NCBI RefSeq assembly: GCF_033568475.1
Contig: NW_027331831.1
Span: 14,942,001-15,006,000 of the forward strand
From: Henckelia pumila
Lineage: Eukaryota > Streptophyta > Magnoliopsida > Lamiales > Gesneriaceae
Direction: 5' to 3'
DNA length: 64,000 nt
The notes under the pieces are model-generated. The model searched no databases. It saw only the letters and a list, made by a program, of their open reading frames with translations, and was not told the DNA's origin. Every line of letters begins with the position of its first letter. Within the stretch, counting starts at the first letter, position 1. A program made the translations under genes and the position numbers. Below, piece after piece: positions 35,522 to 48,810 of the stretch.

Positions 35522-38500
35522 TGAAATATCCTAGAACTTCTAGTGAATTTTTTTTTTTTTTAAATAACTCTCTAACTATAAAATAATAAATATATATATA
35601 TATATGCCCATACATATATATATTGTACTTTAAAAAAATACCTTACTTAATTTAAAATACAAATACACAATAATTACAATAAAAGTACTCGCATGCAATT
35701 AAATACTTAAAATTAATTACTAAATAATCATTCATAAGATTGCCATAATAAAATTCCTAAATAATATTTCTTTCACCAAGATTAATGAAAACTTAGAAAA
35801 TAAATACTTAAATCTAAAATCCATGCATGTACGGAAAATCTATAATAATAAAACATATGCGGAAATAAATGTTCTAGTCTCAACATAAAATTCATCTTAG
35901 AGCAATGGTCACGGGTTCTAGCCGCTGGATACTCATACGCCCTCGCCGCCAGTCGGGAACACATTAACTTCATTAATATTCTGCTCACCTGCACCATTTA
36001 AATTTAGTGAGCCTAGAGGCTCAGCACGTTCTATCCTTATATAACAAAATGAAACCACACACAAGCACACATCATATAAAATACGTGAATATAAATATAC
36101 GTGCATGATCTTAAAAATATATGCATATAGACATGAATAAATAATTATAATGCTTCATCATCATGCTAAACATAAACATCACATTTAATAAATCTCATAA
36201 AATGTCTTATCATAATCTCTTAGTTCTCAACAGGTCGTATCCATGTCGGTGGCATCATACTGAGCGATTGATCAATCTATAAACCAACGTACGTGGCGGT
36301 GGGATCTCCACCTCTTATGCCACTTCACCAGCCCTCTCAGCCAGATCCATAAGCTCATCATAACATAAACATTATTAGGAAGGTCACCGGGCCCAGGTAT
36401 CCCGGCCTTCAACCACATCACTTTCCACCTTCACTTCAACTTCCATAAAAATATTATTTTTTTCCTAATATGCAATTAAACTTATCATAAAAATTCTTAA
36501 TGATGCATGAACTTAAAATTCTCATTATTCCTTTACTTCATGAAAATTTGCCCGTAAATATATATTTAATTTATTTTATTAAAAATCTTACTTATATAAC
36601 TAATAAAATACATGCATGAATTAAATATATATTTACGAACCTTTTATTTTCCAAGGACTTGTTCGAGCTGCTGACCACTAGACTTAAACTCAAAAATTCC
36701 TAGACTGGCTCAAAAACCCAAAAGCCCAACCTGACCTGGCCCATTAAGTTTCATGGGCCCCCAGGCCCATGTAAAACTAATGGGCTCACTAAAACATTAA
36801 TTAATTCCATTTAAATTAATTAACTCAAAATTAATCAAATAAATTATTAACTAGTCCATTAACCTAAAAATTTGCCCGTTAAATTACTAACCCGACACAA
36901 CTTGGCCCAATAATTCTCATGGATCACACAGACCATGACAAATTAGTGGGCTCACTTCATTAATTATTTAAGCCCATTAAACTAGTCCAATTAAATTAAT
37001 TAATCAAGCCCAAATCCAATAATTAATAACTTAAACTCTTAAGTAATTAACAATAAAAATAAACCCGAGTCCAATTAATATTATCTAGACCCGGACCAAA
37101 ATAATTTGACTCATTAAATTTTAGACCCGACCCGGACCAAAAAACCCGAGCCCGGCCCGCTTAAACTCAAGACAAGCTTCTAGCCCCTCTTTTCTTAACC
37201 CTCACGGCAGCACCCCTTTTTCCCCTTGCTACAGCCCAGCTCCGGCCACCCTGGCCGGAGCTCCGCCGGCAGGAACACCCCAGGGTCCTGCCGGTTCCAA
37301 CAGACCAGCCCTGGCCCAGCCCCAGCCTTGCATGGTGCAGCCGACCCCCTCTCCTTTCTCCCTTGCTGCGCAGTCTGCGTAGTCCCCAAGCCACGGACTT
37401 TCTGACCAGCTCCGGCCACTACCGGCCGGAGCTCCGACACCTGGACCACCCCAAGGTCCAGATGCATCCCTCGACACAGGCCTGGCCCGAGCCAAGCCCT
37501 GCATGGCTCGGCCAAAGGCCCCAAACCCGACAGAAAATTCTGCACGCCTAGCTGCTGTCATGGCTCATTCCCGCATGGTTCCTGCCCTGAACCACCGAGC
37601 CAAAACCGACCCTATGGACCCTAGTTAGGACCCCAAACCAGTGGGTAGCAAGCTCGAACCCAGCCTAGACCAGAAACTCATCATCAACCATGCCATGTGA
37701 ATGAAAACGTGAGAATCATGATGAATAACAAACAAAACCGAAAACACATGCTAAACCCAGATCATTCATACTTAAAAACATTGTAATGTGATCTAAATGG
37801 TGTTCAAGAATGGAATCAAACGTGCCTTGAGAATTATTTAGACGAAACGACGTAAACGACACGTATCGGGCTCGCCGGGACGAACGGATCTTCCAAAAAC
37901 TCCAAAAACTTTTAACGATGGGCTATGGGGTGGGTTTTCTGTTGAAGGAACAATGAAGGGAGTGGGAGAAGATTGAGGAGGCGGCTAGCAAGAAAACGTG
38001 AATGGAGGTAGGAGGATTAGGGTAGATTTTTAAGATAATCTAGGTTTAATAAATAAATAGATAATTAGGATAATTAAATACTCAAATTTTAAACTTTTAA
38101 AAAAATACATTCTAATTTGCTAAAACTAAGTAAATCCCGAAATTATAAATAATTGGATTTTTAAAGCTTAATAAAAGTCATTAAAATGACTTATTTTGGG
38201 TAAAAACGGACATATAAATATACATATATATAAATACCATAATTTTCTTAAAATCTTACCTTAAAATAATATTTTAAGGCTCCTAAAAATCTCATAAAAT
38301 ATTTTGGGTGAAAACTAACATCTCGTCCGTCCACGGTCCCGCCTACGCGATCATAAAATAAACTTTCTCAAATAAATTCATAAATCACATCATACAGATT
38401 TAAATGCCGAAATAATATTTAAAACATGCAAATAAATCATTTAATTTAAATAATCACTCATAAAAACAATTTAACACATTTTCACATTATTATAAAATTA

Positions 38501-38554
38501 TAAAATCCCCTAGTTATGCATGCGGATTTACGTGACGAATTTCTGGGCGTTACA
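35522..38554 (+). repeat. Solo LTR (3033 bp) with 5-bp target duplication
   Basis: Begins TGAAATATCCTAG and ends TTCTGGGCGTTACA, flanked by perfect direct repeats AAAAT (35517-35521 and 38555-38559). There is no internal coding region, primer site or second LTR, so it is best read as a solo LTR left by LTR-LTR recombination. The end GGGCGTTACA is typical of plant gypsy LTRs. Strand follows the TG-to-CA reading and the position of the GC-rich part near the 3' half; it is inferred. Confidence 0.7.
37160..37680. other. GC-rich segment inside the solo LTR
   Basis: About 500 bp with a GC content far above its surroundings and repeated CTCCGGCCAC/GGCCGGAGCTCC words (37230-37265 and 37408-37432). 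The open frames crossing it on both strands are low-complexity and start or stop without a gene context, so I do not call a protein. Confidence 0.7.
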
Positions 38555-38780
38555 AAAATGGAGGATGTTTTAATTTTCTTTTGAATGCATTGATTATATG
38601 TATAGAAAAATTGCTAAAAATCTTTGTATTGATGTTATAATTTATAAATATTTTGTTCGAAACATACAGTTGATGCTTAATTAGTTGAATATAACTAGTA
38701 TTGTAATTTGTTCTTTCTCTTTTAATCTTTTATCTAGCTTGTAGGCGGTCCTCATGACTGAAATCCTAGATCCACCTCTG

Positions 38781-39400
38781 CTTACAATATCACTTATTCG
38801 AATAAACAGGTAGGGGTCCGCCAACCCCTCATCATAACAGGCGGTGTTTCCTTTAAAAATATATATTTCGCGAGAACCTCCTACACTATTTTTAATTGTA
38901 ATTAACACTTTGACCTTTCGTTTTTTAATAGAAACTAGGAAAAAAAATAGCAGATTTATGACTCATGATCAATATAAACTTTCACTTAAATTACACGATT
39001 GTATCTAAATTTTATTCATAATTCCTTAGGCCTTAGTCATTTTTAGTAAAGTTGGTATTTAATTTTTTATCCCTTCATGAAATAAATTTTAAAAATATTT
39101 CAGAACTTTTGGAAAATACCGCACACAAACATGTGTAGCAATGGCCAATAGAGATTTTTGTACGTAGTTTTGGGCTAAGGATATATATTCTGCTATCAAT
39201 GAAATTTTTATCTAGCTAGCTAGAATACTCAAATTTTAATCGCTCATATAAAATAGATATATGTATGGATAATATATATTAGGGATTTTCGTTAAAATCA
39301 ATTTAAAAATAAATATAATTTTAAAAATAATTTAATTTAAGTGATTGAGTTTTACGAAAATCACTGCTTGCCAACAAAATAATTTGTACATGGGGAACCA
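38781..39400. other. Gene-free AT-rich spacer
   Basis: No coding region, repeat boundary or RNA gene recognised. Confidence 0.5.
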
Positions 39401-40763
39401 TGTGAGAACATGATTTTTAAGAAAAGCCCATAGAAATTGGAATAATGCAACCCAAGAATTGGGACAAATTCGGCCCATATAGACTTAATTGTTGCAGCCT
39501 TATTTTCGAAACTTGCATCCCAAGAAAATCAGAATTTTGGAAAGGAAATCAATCATGATTAATTAGCCACGTTGTTTCCATTCTTTAGTGTTGTAACCAC
39601 CACTCTTCCTAAAATTAAGAGACTTTGATGACAATTGGCACCAATCAAGTCAATTCAATTCGATTTAAAGCTGATTTTAAATAGGAATGTAAACCATTTG
39701 TAATCTCCATATTTATCATTATCATCAGCCATTATGAGGATATTAAAAGACCATAAACCAAGATTAATGACTCTTTTTAAGGACCATAGAATGTGACCAT
39801 CAATGCCAATTAAGTGGGAACCTTCCATCTACTTTTTCCCCTTTTAAATATCACACCAATGTGAAGACATGAGCACACCAAACATAATACTTTATGGCCT
39901 CTAGAAATTGGAGCAAATAAGGGTTGGGGTGATAGGAATTTCGTCTACTTTTAGAGCCAAGGTCTGCCCAAGAATCGAGCATGGAAGTGCTGCCCGATTT
40001 CAAACAAGGTTTCGGCCAAAGAACATTCAATTGAATCCTCTTCTTTTCGTGTGAATCGAGTAAGTGGGCTTTTGTTTTAAAACCTTATGTATGTTTGCAA
40101 AATCTCGATCGTTCATGTTAATTGTTGAAATTTTGTTACATAGTTCTTATTCTGGAAGAAATCTTGTTAAAAGTATGTTTTGACATTGTTATGACTTGAA
40201 TTAGGTGGAAAGAAAATTTTCAAACCATGTTATTTTATGGTCCTGATGCGGTGGATAATAATAATTATTTCATGACCTCACCCCTTAGAGGGATTACATA
40301 TAGGGGACTGATCAGTTAGCCACGAATAAGGAGATGAATTTCAATGTCTGACCAAATCATGTTATGTCATGTCGATATTTTTATGATGTTTATGCTATGC
40401 TATGTGAGATATGCTATGAGATGATATGTTTTGAAATATGACATGCTCAAAATCCAAGTATGAGTTTTCTCAAATGAATATATATATATCAAGCCGAAGA
40501 AACCGAAAACAAGATATGTTTTAGAGATGATGATGAAGATAGTTTTTGAGCATTTATAATTATTATTTCAATTTTTAAGCTGCAAGAAGCTTCCACAATT
40601 TTATTCTTTTTTTAGAATTTTGAGTAGTACAAACGATTTATTCTGAAGTTTATTTATGAAATAGACTTGTTTTAGTTAAATTATGTACTAAGAGGCTGGT
40701 TGTTTTCAAATTTTATTTGTAAGCAACGCCGATGTCATCCGACCCCGAAAACGGGGCGTGACA
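39401..40763 (+). repeat. Probable solo LTR of a gypsy element (1363 bp)
   Basis: Ends in ACGGGGCGTGACA, a typical gypsy LTR 3' end, with CCCCG...CGGGG just before it. A matching start is TGTGAGAACATG at 39401. Flanks AACCA (39396-39400) and AACCG (40764-40768) agree in four of five bases. No internal region is attached. Confidence 0.5.
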
Positions 40764-41790
40764 AACCGTGCCATGCATGTATCATGGTCTCCATGTGCCC
40801 AGGATTTTTTGTTTTTGTTTTTGTTAATTATATAATTTACAAATAATATTATACTATTTATTATTTTTTGTTATCAACTTTTATAATTTTTTTCTCTACA
40901 AACTTACAATTTGTTATTTTAATTTTTGACTCGATGATTAGCTAAAAAATATTTTAGGAAGATAAAAAAAAATCTAATATAATTTTTTAAAAATATATAT
41001 AACTAAATTGACACAAAAAGGAAAAATTATTATTATTACTTGAACGTATTCTAAATCAAATGCATGCATTATCAATTATTATCCAACAAATATATCTTGT
41101 TAAGTGGCATTTGGAACAAAAGTATTTTATTTTGAAAATGTTTTTTAAGTAAATTTTTTAATAATTTTAAATATCTAAAATTTAAATTTAAATTATATAA
41201 TACAAATTCGATTTTTTTGTTAAAAATTTCGTTAGTGAGTTACCAACTTATTTTAATTCGTCGGGTATGTGGAGATAGTGGAGACTTTTAATTCGTCGGG
41301 TATGTGGAGCTAGTGGAGACCCTCAGTTATATATATGGATAAACACAAATCGATCTAATTAAAAAATCGAGTAGGACTATTTAAATTAATTGAAATTGAA
41401 TAAGATTTTTTAACTATAAAATATTTTAGTAATGATCGTTTCATCATTATATAAGTTTATTCACGCCGTTGAGTGTAATAACCTGTTGGAATATAATTGA
41501 TAATTCATGAATTTTATTTAAAATATATATATTCAACATATAAAAATTAATATTTTTTTGTAATTATATTTTTTTCAAAAATAATTATGTTAGATTTTTT
41601 TTATTTTTGTTACCTAATAATATTTTATTAGATTATCAAGTCGAAAATTAAAATACAAATTCAGTTTTTTAGAGAAAAATTACAAATGTTGATATCAAAT
41701 AGATATTACAAAATTTTTTTGAAACTAGATATTACAAAATTATTTACTAATTATATAATTAATTTTTAAAAAAATTGAGCACGTGGGAGT
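40764..41790. other. Gene-free AT-rich region
   Basis: AT-rich with homopolymer runs. The only structure seen is the 35-bp tandem duplication at 41251-41320. Confidence 0.5.
41251..41320. repeat. 35-bp tandem duplication
   Basis: TTTTAATTCGTCGGGTATGT... at 41251-41285 is repeated at 41286-41320 with a single A-to-C difference. Confidence 0.92.
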
Positions 41791-42255
41791 TAGGGGTGCA
41801 AACGAACTGAATCGAGACAAATTATGACAAAATTTTAAGGCTCGAATTCGGCTCGATAAGAGTATATTCGAGTTCGAGCTCGATTCGAAGTTCGATAATT
41901 TCAAATATTTTGGCTCGAGCTCGGCTCGAAATGAAGTTCGAGTTCGAGTTCAGTTCGAAATATTCGAACCTATTCGTGAACTATTCGGATATTATGGTTC
42001 GAAAAGCTCGAAAAGTTCGAAAAAGTTCGAAATGTATATATATTTATTATATAATTATATTATATTAATTAAATATTAAGGTTCACGAACTATTCGCGAA
42101 CTATCGAACAGAGTAATTTCGGCTCGAGCTCGGCTCGAAAAAAAGTTCGAACATGTTCGAATTCGACTCGAGTTCGATAAGCTCGAATACGAATCAAATA
42201 TTTATCGAGCGGGCTCATAAAGCTCACGAACATATTCGGTTCGTTTGCACCCCTA
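41791..42255. mobile_element. Non-autonomous inverted-repeat (hAT-like) element, 465 bp
   Basis: Terminal inverted repeats TAGGGGTGCAAACGAAC, identical over 17 bp at both ends. The interior is saturated with TTCGAG/CTCGAA words on both strands, so most of the element could fold on itself. No clean target duplication is seen. An older relative lies at 26568-27362. Confidence 0.65.
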
Positions 42256-42466
42256 TATGGGACCGTGCAAATTAAATTGTTGGCCTTGGCGGATTCGGCA
42301 GCGTCTTCCGTCAGTGATGGTGTTTTACGGCATTTTCGTAAAACGCCACAAATTAAATTATTTTAAAATTTTATTTTAAAATTAATTATAAAAACCCTAT
42401 ACGTTATAATTATTGTCTGAACTTTTTTTTTGTATTATGTACGGATAATATATGTAAGGATAGTGA

Positions 42467-42467
<1 letters not shown>

Positions 42468-42527
<60 letters not shown>
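42468..42527. repeat. (AT)30 microsatellite
   Basis: Sixty bases of uninterrupted AT. Confidence 0.95.
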
Positions 42528-42530
<3 letters not shown>

Positions 42531-42773
42531 TAATAAGTGAAAGTTTTGCACTTATATTTATAGAATTTAACTTGAATTTTTGTTGTTTTTCGAACGATAT
42601 TATGCGTTTTTGTTTTTATTTGTGTCGTTTGCAAAAATTTAGGTAAAAACCATTTTTAATTGATGAAAATAGGTGAAATAAAATGAAAAATGACAAAGAA
42701 AGCATCAAGATCAGAACGCCGATAAGTGAACAAGAACCGAGAGAAAGAAAAAAAAAAGCAGCACAGGGCGCAC

Positions 42774-44159
42774 TGATAGTTGTGTTTTTGTTGCATTTGT
42801 TAATGTCATTTTGTTGTTGTTTTGCATTCGTTTATGTGTTTTAATTATGTATTTTGTTCGTATTTCATATTCTGTGTTTGCATGATATGTTTTTCGGTTT
42901 TGTGGTTAGGTTGTATGTTTTGGCGAATACATGGATGGAGCTTTGGAGCAATGGAAAGATTGGAATTATTTTGAAGAAAAACGCTCGATCGATCTGCGAT
43001 ATTTAACCGATCGAGCGGAGCATGTAAATGTGAAGACAGTAGGCTTGGCTATTTTTGGCCGATCGATCCGCAAGATGTTACCGATCGAGCGGCGCGCGGA
43101 ATTTACAAAATAGTAAGATGCCATATTTTCGCTCGCTCGATCGGCAGACTTTAACCGATCGAACGAGCGAGTCTGTTCGGGAAGAGTTCTTATTTTTAGA
43201 AACTCTTTTATTTTGGACTCTAGTTTTTTATTAGGCTATTATTCCGTTTTTGGGAGATTATTATCAGACTTTTGCATCTCTCTTTGGCGGCTAGGTTTTG
43301 TATTACAATTTTCTCTCAAGATTTCTTCTTTTCTTTTGAATTTCTCTTGAGTTTTTCATGAATCGTTGTAGCTAAATCTTAATACTTGGTTGAGGAAGAC
43401 AAACCCTTGATTTTGTTTATTCATGAGATTCGATTTTCATGCTTTAATCCTTATTGAGTATCAATAGTTGATCTGTTTTATTTCATGCTTGTATGTGAAA
43501 ATTTTGGATTGGCCATCTTAGGATTTTGCTATGCAAACTACAGCTAAATTAGAATTCAAATCCGTAATTGTTTGAATCAACTAATTTGCGAAGCGACTGC
43601 GTTTAATATTTTCTGCTGTTGAATTTGTTAAATCGTAGGAACAACTTTTGACTAGATTAAATACATCTGCTGGTGCATGTATTATCTAGATTCATCAGTT
43701 TCACTCATATGAATGCTACCTTAGATTTAAATCTAGATCGCTGGAATTTGGGTTAATTTATTGGTAAGAGTTAATCTAGAACGCTGGTTTCTAAGTAACT
43801 AAAATTAAGGTGAAACAGGAATTTGATTTTCAATAATGAATATTTGATAGGATTAATTATTTTTAGGTAATCGATGATTGAATGAATAAATATCAAGGGT
43901 GTAGTCGACCGATACCAAGACTTGTTTCTTATTGATCTCTTCAGTTTAATTCTTAATCTTGCATGATAGTGATAATATTTATTTTTAATTGCTTAAATTT
44001 TTAGTAGTTAATTCCAAAACTCAAAAATCCCCCTTATTTTATTTAGAACACATTAAATTTTTTTTTCCTCGTGGGAACGATCCCTACTCACACTACTACA
44101 TATTCTTGTTTATCTGATTGAGTTGGGTAATTTGGGCGTGACGCGACTTTCCGCTACCA
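42774..44159 (+). repeat. 5' LTR of the Athila-like element (1386 bp)
   Basis: Starts TGATAGTTGTGTTTTTG and ends CTTTCCGCTACCA. It aligns in order with the inverted LTR at 4275-5664 (1390 bp), including the three GATCGAGC hairpins and the GTGGGAACGATCCCTA stretch near the 3' end. Confidence 0.9.
42982..43171. repeat. Three GATCGAGC hairpins in the LTR
   Basis: Stem-loops at 42982-43018, 43057-43095 and 43131-43171, spaced much like those at 5265-5454. The loops differ in sequence between copies while the arms keep pairing. Confidence 0.8.
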
Positions 44160-44164
44160 AATTT

Positions 44165-44181
44165 TGGCGCCGTTGCCGGGG
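44165..44181 (+). other. Primer binding site complementary to tRNA-Asp
   Basis: TGGCGCCGTTGCCGGGG, the reverse complement of the 3' end (with CCA) of plant tRNA-Asp, 5 bp after the LTR. Confidence 0.88.
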
Positions 44182-44271
44182 AACGGTGTTAATTTTTTGT
44201 GTTCTTTTTCTTTTTCTTTTATTTTGTTTAATCTCACTCTTCTCTCTTTTTTTTGTTTTTCTCTCTCGTTC

Positions 44272-45237
44272 ATGCTTTCAGGTGATTTTGCTGAAGAAAA
44301 CTTTCTCTACGACCCGAAAATCGAAAGGACTTTGTACAGGCGAAGGAGAGAACTTCGTAGGCAACAAGAAGAGGAAGAGATTCGTACTGAAATTCTAGAA
44401 GAAGAGATGACTGCTAATGCGAATCTGAGCCTTAGACAATTGGGCACTCCTGATCCCAATCAACAACCTTTATGCATTACTTTTCCTACTTTAGAAAATA
44501 ATGCAACTTTCGAGCTTAAATCTGGATTGATTCACTTATTGCCTTCCTTTCATGGTCTTGCAGGTGAGGATCCGAATAAACACTTGATGAAATTTCACGT
44601 TGTTTGCACGAGTATGAAACCCCATGGAGTGACAGAGGAGCAGATTCAACTAAGAGCCTTTCCGTTCTCTTTGAAGAGTGCTGCTAAGGATTGACTCTAT
44701 TACTTACCCTCTGGTTCTATCACGACTTGGATGGAGATGAAAAAAATCTTTCTGGAAAAATATTTCCCAGCCTCTAGAGCCGCGAACATCCGGAAAGAAA
44801 TCTATGGAATCAAGCAATACTCAGGGGAATCATTGCATGAATACTGGAAGCGGTTCAAAAAGTTGTGTGCTAGCTGTTCGCAACACTAGATAAATGAAAA
44901 TCAATTGATTCAATTTTGTTATGAAGGTTTGTTGCCCCATGACAGAAGTATTCTAGATGCATCCAGTGGAGGAGTTTTTGTGGATAAAACTCCGGTACAA
45001 GCGAGGAATTTAATCGAGAACATGGCTGCCAATTCTCAACAATTTGGCACCATCAGGAATGATCATGTACCAAAGAAGAACAGTAGGTAAATGTCTCTTC
45101 CCTTGAGCAACAATTAATTGAATTGATGTCTCTTGTGCGTCAGATGGATGTAGGGAATGGTCAGACCTCAAAGGCATGCGGTATATGCACTGCAATGGGA
45201 CACTCCACTGATATGTGTCCCACACTTCAAGAATAAT
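44272..45237 (+). pseudogene. Gypsy gag remnant with zinc knuckle
   Basis: Starts at the ATG 44272 (MLSGDF). The capsid part (LLPSFHGLAGEDPNKHL) is open to 44694, where a tryptophan codon has become TGA. Further stops lie near 44887 (CAC-TAG) and 45088. The zinc knuckle (CGIC, H, C spacing) is at about 45178-45220. The frame also changes between 44700 and 45240. Not functional. Confidence 0.82.
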
Positions 45238-45459
45238 CGTTTGAATAGGTAAATGCTACTGGAGGATTCCCTGGACCACCACAGCGGAAATATGATCCTT
45301 ATTCCAACACATACAATACTGGTTGGAAGGATCATCCAAATTTGAGATATGGGAACCCTCAAGCAAATCAATCTGGGCCTCAAGCACCACCGCACAATCA
45401 AGCGTATAGGCCACCATATCTTCTACCACAGCAGCGTCCATAGATCCCATCACCAGGTG

Positions 45460-48400
45460 AGTTTCTTTTAAACATAGTTAAGGATCTTGCAACTAATACT
45501 CTGTCTTTCCAACAGAAAACACGAGCAAGTATCCAAAACTTGAATACTCAAATGGGACAGCTCGCCACCGCAATCAACAAGTTGGAAGCACACCATTCCA
45601 ACATTTTACCATCCCAAACAATTCCGAACCCAAGAGAGAACGCAAGTGCTATTACTCTAAGGAATGGGAAGGAGTTGAAGATTAAGGAGAAAGAAGTGGA
45701 GGCTTCGCCCAAGGAAAATCTGCAAGAAGAGCCAAAGGTGAATGATGGCGAAGCCACCAAGGAAGAAGCGCCAAGAGGTAAGTTTCCTCTCCTTTCTAAA
45801 TATAAGCATGTTGCCCCTTTTTCCTTGGCACTTAAGGAGTCTAGAAAAGATGAAGGGATAAAGGAACTTTATGAGACTTTTCGTAGATGTGAGGTGAATA
45901 TTCCGTTGCTAAATGCTATTAAGCAGGTACCTCAATACGCGAAGGTTTTAAAGGAATTGTGCACAGCAAAGAGGAAATAGACACTGAAAGGTTTCCAGAA
46001 GGTAGAGCTACGTGAGAATGTATCTGTTGTGATCCAACGAAAATTACTTGCAAAATGCAAGGATTTAGGTATGTTTTCTATCTCATGCACTATAGGGAAT
46101 GTTAGACTTGAAAAGGCCATGTTGGATCTAGGAGCATCAATCAATGTTATGCCATATTCTATCTACGCATCCTTGAAACTTGGTCCCTTGAATAAAACTG
46201 GAATTGTTATTCAGTTAGCTGATAGGTTTAATGCATACCCTAGGAGGATAGTGGAAGATGTGCTAGTGCAAGTAAATAACTTGGTATTTCCTGCAGAATT
46301 TTATGTGCTCGACATGGAAAACGGTGATCACAATAGTCCTATTCTATTAGGCAGACCATTCTTGAAAACTTCCATGACTAAAATTGATGTTCACAGTGAC
46401 ACACTCACTATGAAATTTGATGGAGAGGTTGTGAAATTTAATATTTATGATGCCATGAAATTTCCTGATAGTGATGATTGTGTATATTTTGTTGATATTG
46501 TGGATTACTTGGCCCAAGATTATTGTGAGCATGCAGGAAAAAATGAGCTAGAGGTGGCCATTGTTGCACCTATTCAGCAGGATGATGGAATTGGATTCAG
46601 TGAAGAAGTGATCGAGATTGAGAAAATTCTGAATAGTGCTCCTGAGTTACCTCAGACCGGTAATGTCTCTTATCTATCTTTACCAATCTCTAATACTCGG
46701 CGCTTTCCATCTGTTTTGTAGGCGCCAGTGGTTGAACTGAAGACGCTTTCAAAACATCTCAAGTATGTTTTCCTTGGAGAAGGAGAAACATTACCAGTAA
46801 TAATCTCCAATAGTTTGGAAGCCGGCCAAGAGGAACAATTAGTCAAAGTACTACAGGAGCACAAGACTACTATTAGGTGGACCATAGCAGACAAAGGGAA
46901 TTAGCCCTTCTACATGCATGCACAGGATTTTGATGAAGGAAGGAGCGAATTCCTCACGTCAGCCGCAAAGGAAGTTAAATCCACCTATGATGGAGGTGGT
47001 GAAGGCTGAAATTCTGAAACTCCTTGAAGTTGGAGTCATCTAACCGATTTCTGACAGTCAGTGGGTCAGTCCAGTCCAAGTGGTACCAAAGAAAACCGGG
47101 ATAACTGTGGTGAAGAATAAGGATGATGAATTGGTTCCCACCCGAATCCAAAACGGGTGGAGGGTTTGTATAGATTATAGAAAATTAAATACTGGAACTC
47201 GAAAGGACCACTTCCCTTTACCTTTTATTGATCAAATGGTTGAACGTCTAGCATGTCATCCTTATTACTGTTTTCTTGATGGATATTTTGGTTATTTTCA
47301 GATTGCTATTGCACCAGAAGATCAAGAGAAGACGACGTTTACTTGCCCGTTTGACACCTTTGCATATCGACGGATGCCCTTTGGACTTTGCAATGCAACG
47401 GCCACTTTCCAATAATGTATGGTTAGTATCTTTTCAGATTTCATTGGGCATATCTTAGAAATTTTTATGGATGATTTCACTGTCTATGGTGATTCATTCA
47501 AAAACTGTCTGTCTAACCTTGCTCTTGTCCTAAAGAGATGTGTCGAAACCAACCTAGTCCTAAATTCTAAAAAGTGTTATTTTATGGTTAGACAAGGTGT
47601 TGTGTTGGGACATGTCTTCTCATCTAAGGGAATAGAGGTAGACAAAGCAAAAATTGATATTATTCAATCTCTATCTTATCCCACATGTGTGCAGAAAGTG
47701 CATTTTTTTCTTGGCCATGCAGGTTTCTACAGGAGATATATTCAGGACTTTGCCAAGATCGCATCTCCCATTTGCAAACTGTTGCAAAAAGATGTCCCGT
47801 TTGAGTTTGATGAACCTTTCAAAACATCTTTTGACAAACTCAAAGACTCATTGACATCTGCACCAATAATCCAACCACCGGGCTGGAGCAAACCATTTGA
47901 GATCATGTGTGATGCCAGCGACTATGCTGTGGGCGCAGTTTTGGGCCAAAAATTTGGGAAAACATCGCATGCTATCTACTACGCTTTGCGTATTCTGAAT
48001 GATGCCCAACGGAACTACTCCACCACTGAAAAGGAGCTCTTGGCTGTTGTTTTTACATTAGAAAAATTTCGCTCTTATTTACTTGGTGCTAAAGTTATTG
48101 TTTATTCTGACCATGTAGCTCTTCGCTTTCTGATGGCGAAGAAGGAGGCAAAACCAAGGCTAATAAGATGGATACTGCTTTTGAGAGAATTCGATGTGGA
48201 GATCAAGGACAAGAGAGGAACAGAGAATCGAGGCGCAGACCACCTGAGCTGTCTAGTTCATATAGATGAGGAGCTGAGCTTGCGTGAAGAATTCCTTGAT
48301 GAGCAACTATTTTCAGCAAGCGCAGAATTACCCTGGTACCCAAATATTGTCAATTCTTTAGTTACTAAAGGGTTTCCTTCTGAATTTTCAAAGGCGCAAA

Positions 48401-48768
48401 GGGACAAAGTGAGAAGCGATGCTAAGTATTATGTGTGGGATGATCCATACTTGTGGAAGCACTGCGCTGATCATGTCATACGACGATGTGTACCTGCGAG
48501 TGAGGTAATCTCTATTCTCACGTTTTGTCATTCCTATGCGTGTGGTGGCCATTTTGGAGAAAAAAGGACAGCGAGAAAGGTGTTGAACTGCGGATTTTTC
48601 TGGCCATCCTTATTTCGAGACGCTTACATTTTCTGTAAGTCGTGCGCTCAATGCCAGAAGACAGTTAATATATCCCAGCGCCAGGAGATGCCCCAGCAAC
48701 CTATTCTAGTTTGTGAAATCTTTGATGTTTGGGGCATCGACTTCATGGGGCCTTTTCCAAGTTCATAT

Positions 48769-48810
<42 letters not shown>

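Larger units (their letters stand above)
34148..38780. mobile_element. Inverted-repeat element of the CAGGGGCGGA type, carrying a nested solo LTR
   Basis: Left end CAGGGGCGGACCCACCA and reversed right end CAGAGGTGGATCTAGGA match the ends of a common plant repeat class. The flanks CTTACAAATT (34138-34147) and CTTACAATAT (38781-38790) look like a worn target duplication. Most of the 4.6 kb between is a later insertion (35522-38554); the element itself is about 1.6 kb of AT-rich non-coding DNA. Confidence 0.5.

Noticed and set aside
37167-37561. Overlapping GC-rich open frames on both strands
   Set aside because: They lie inside a solo LTR, have low-complexity Gly/Arg/Pro composition and no recognisable domain; high GC alone removes stop codons.
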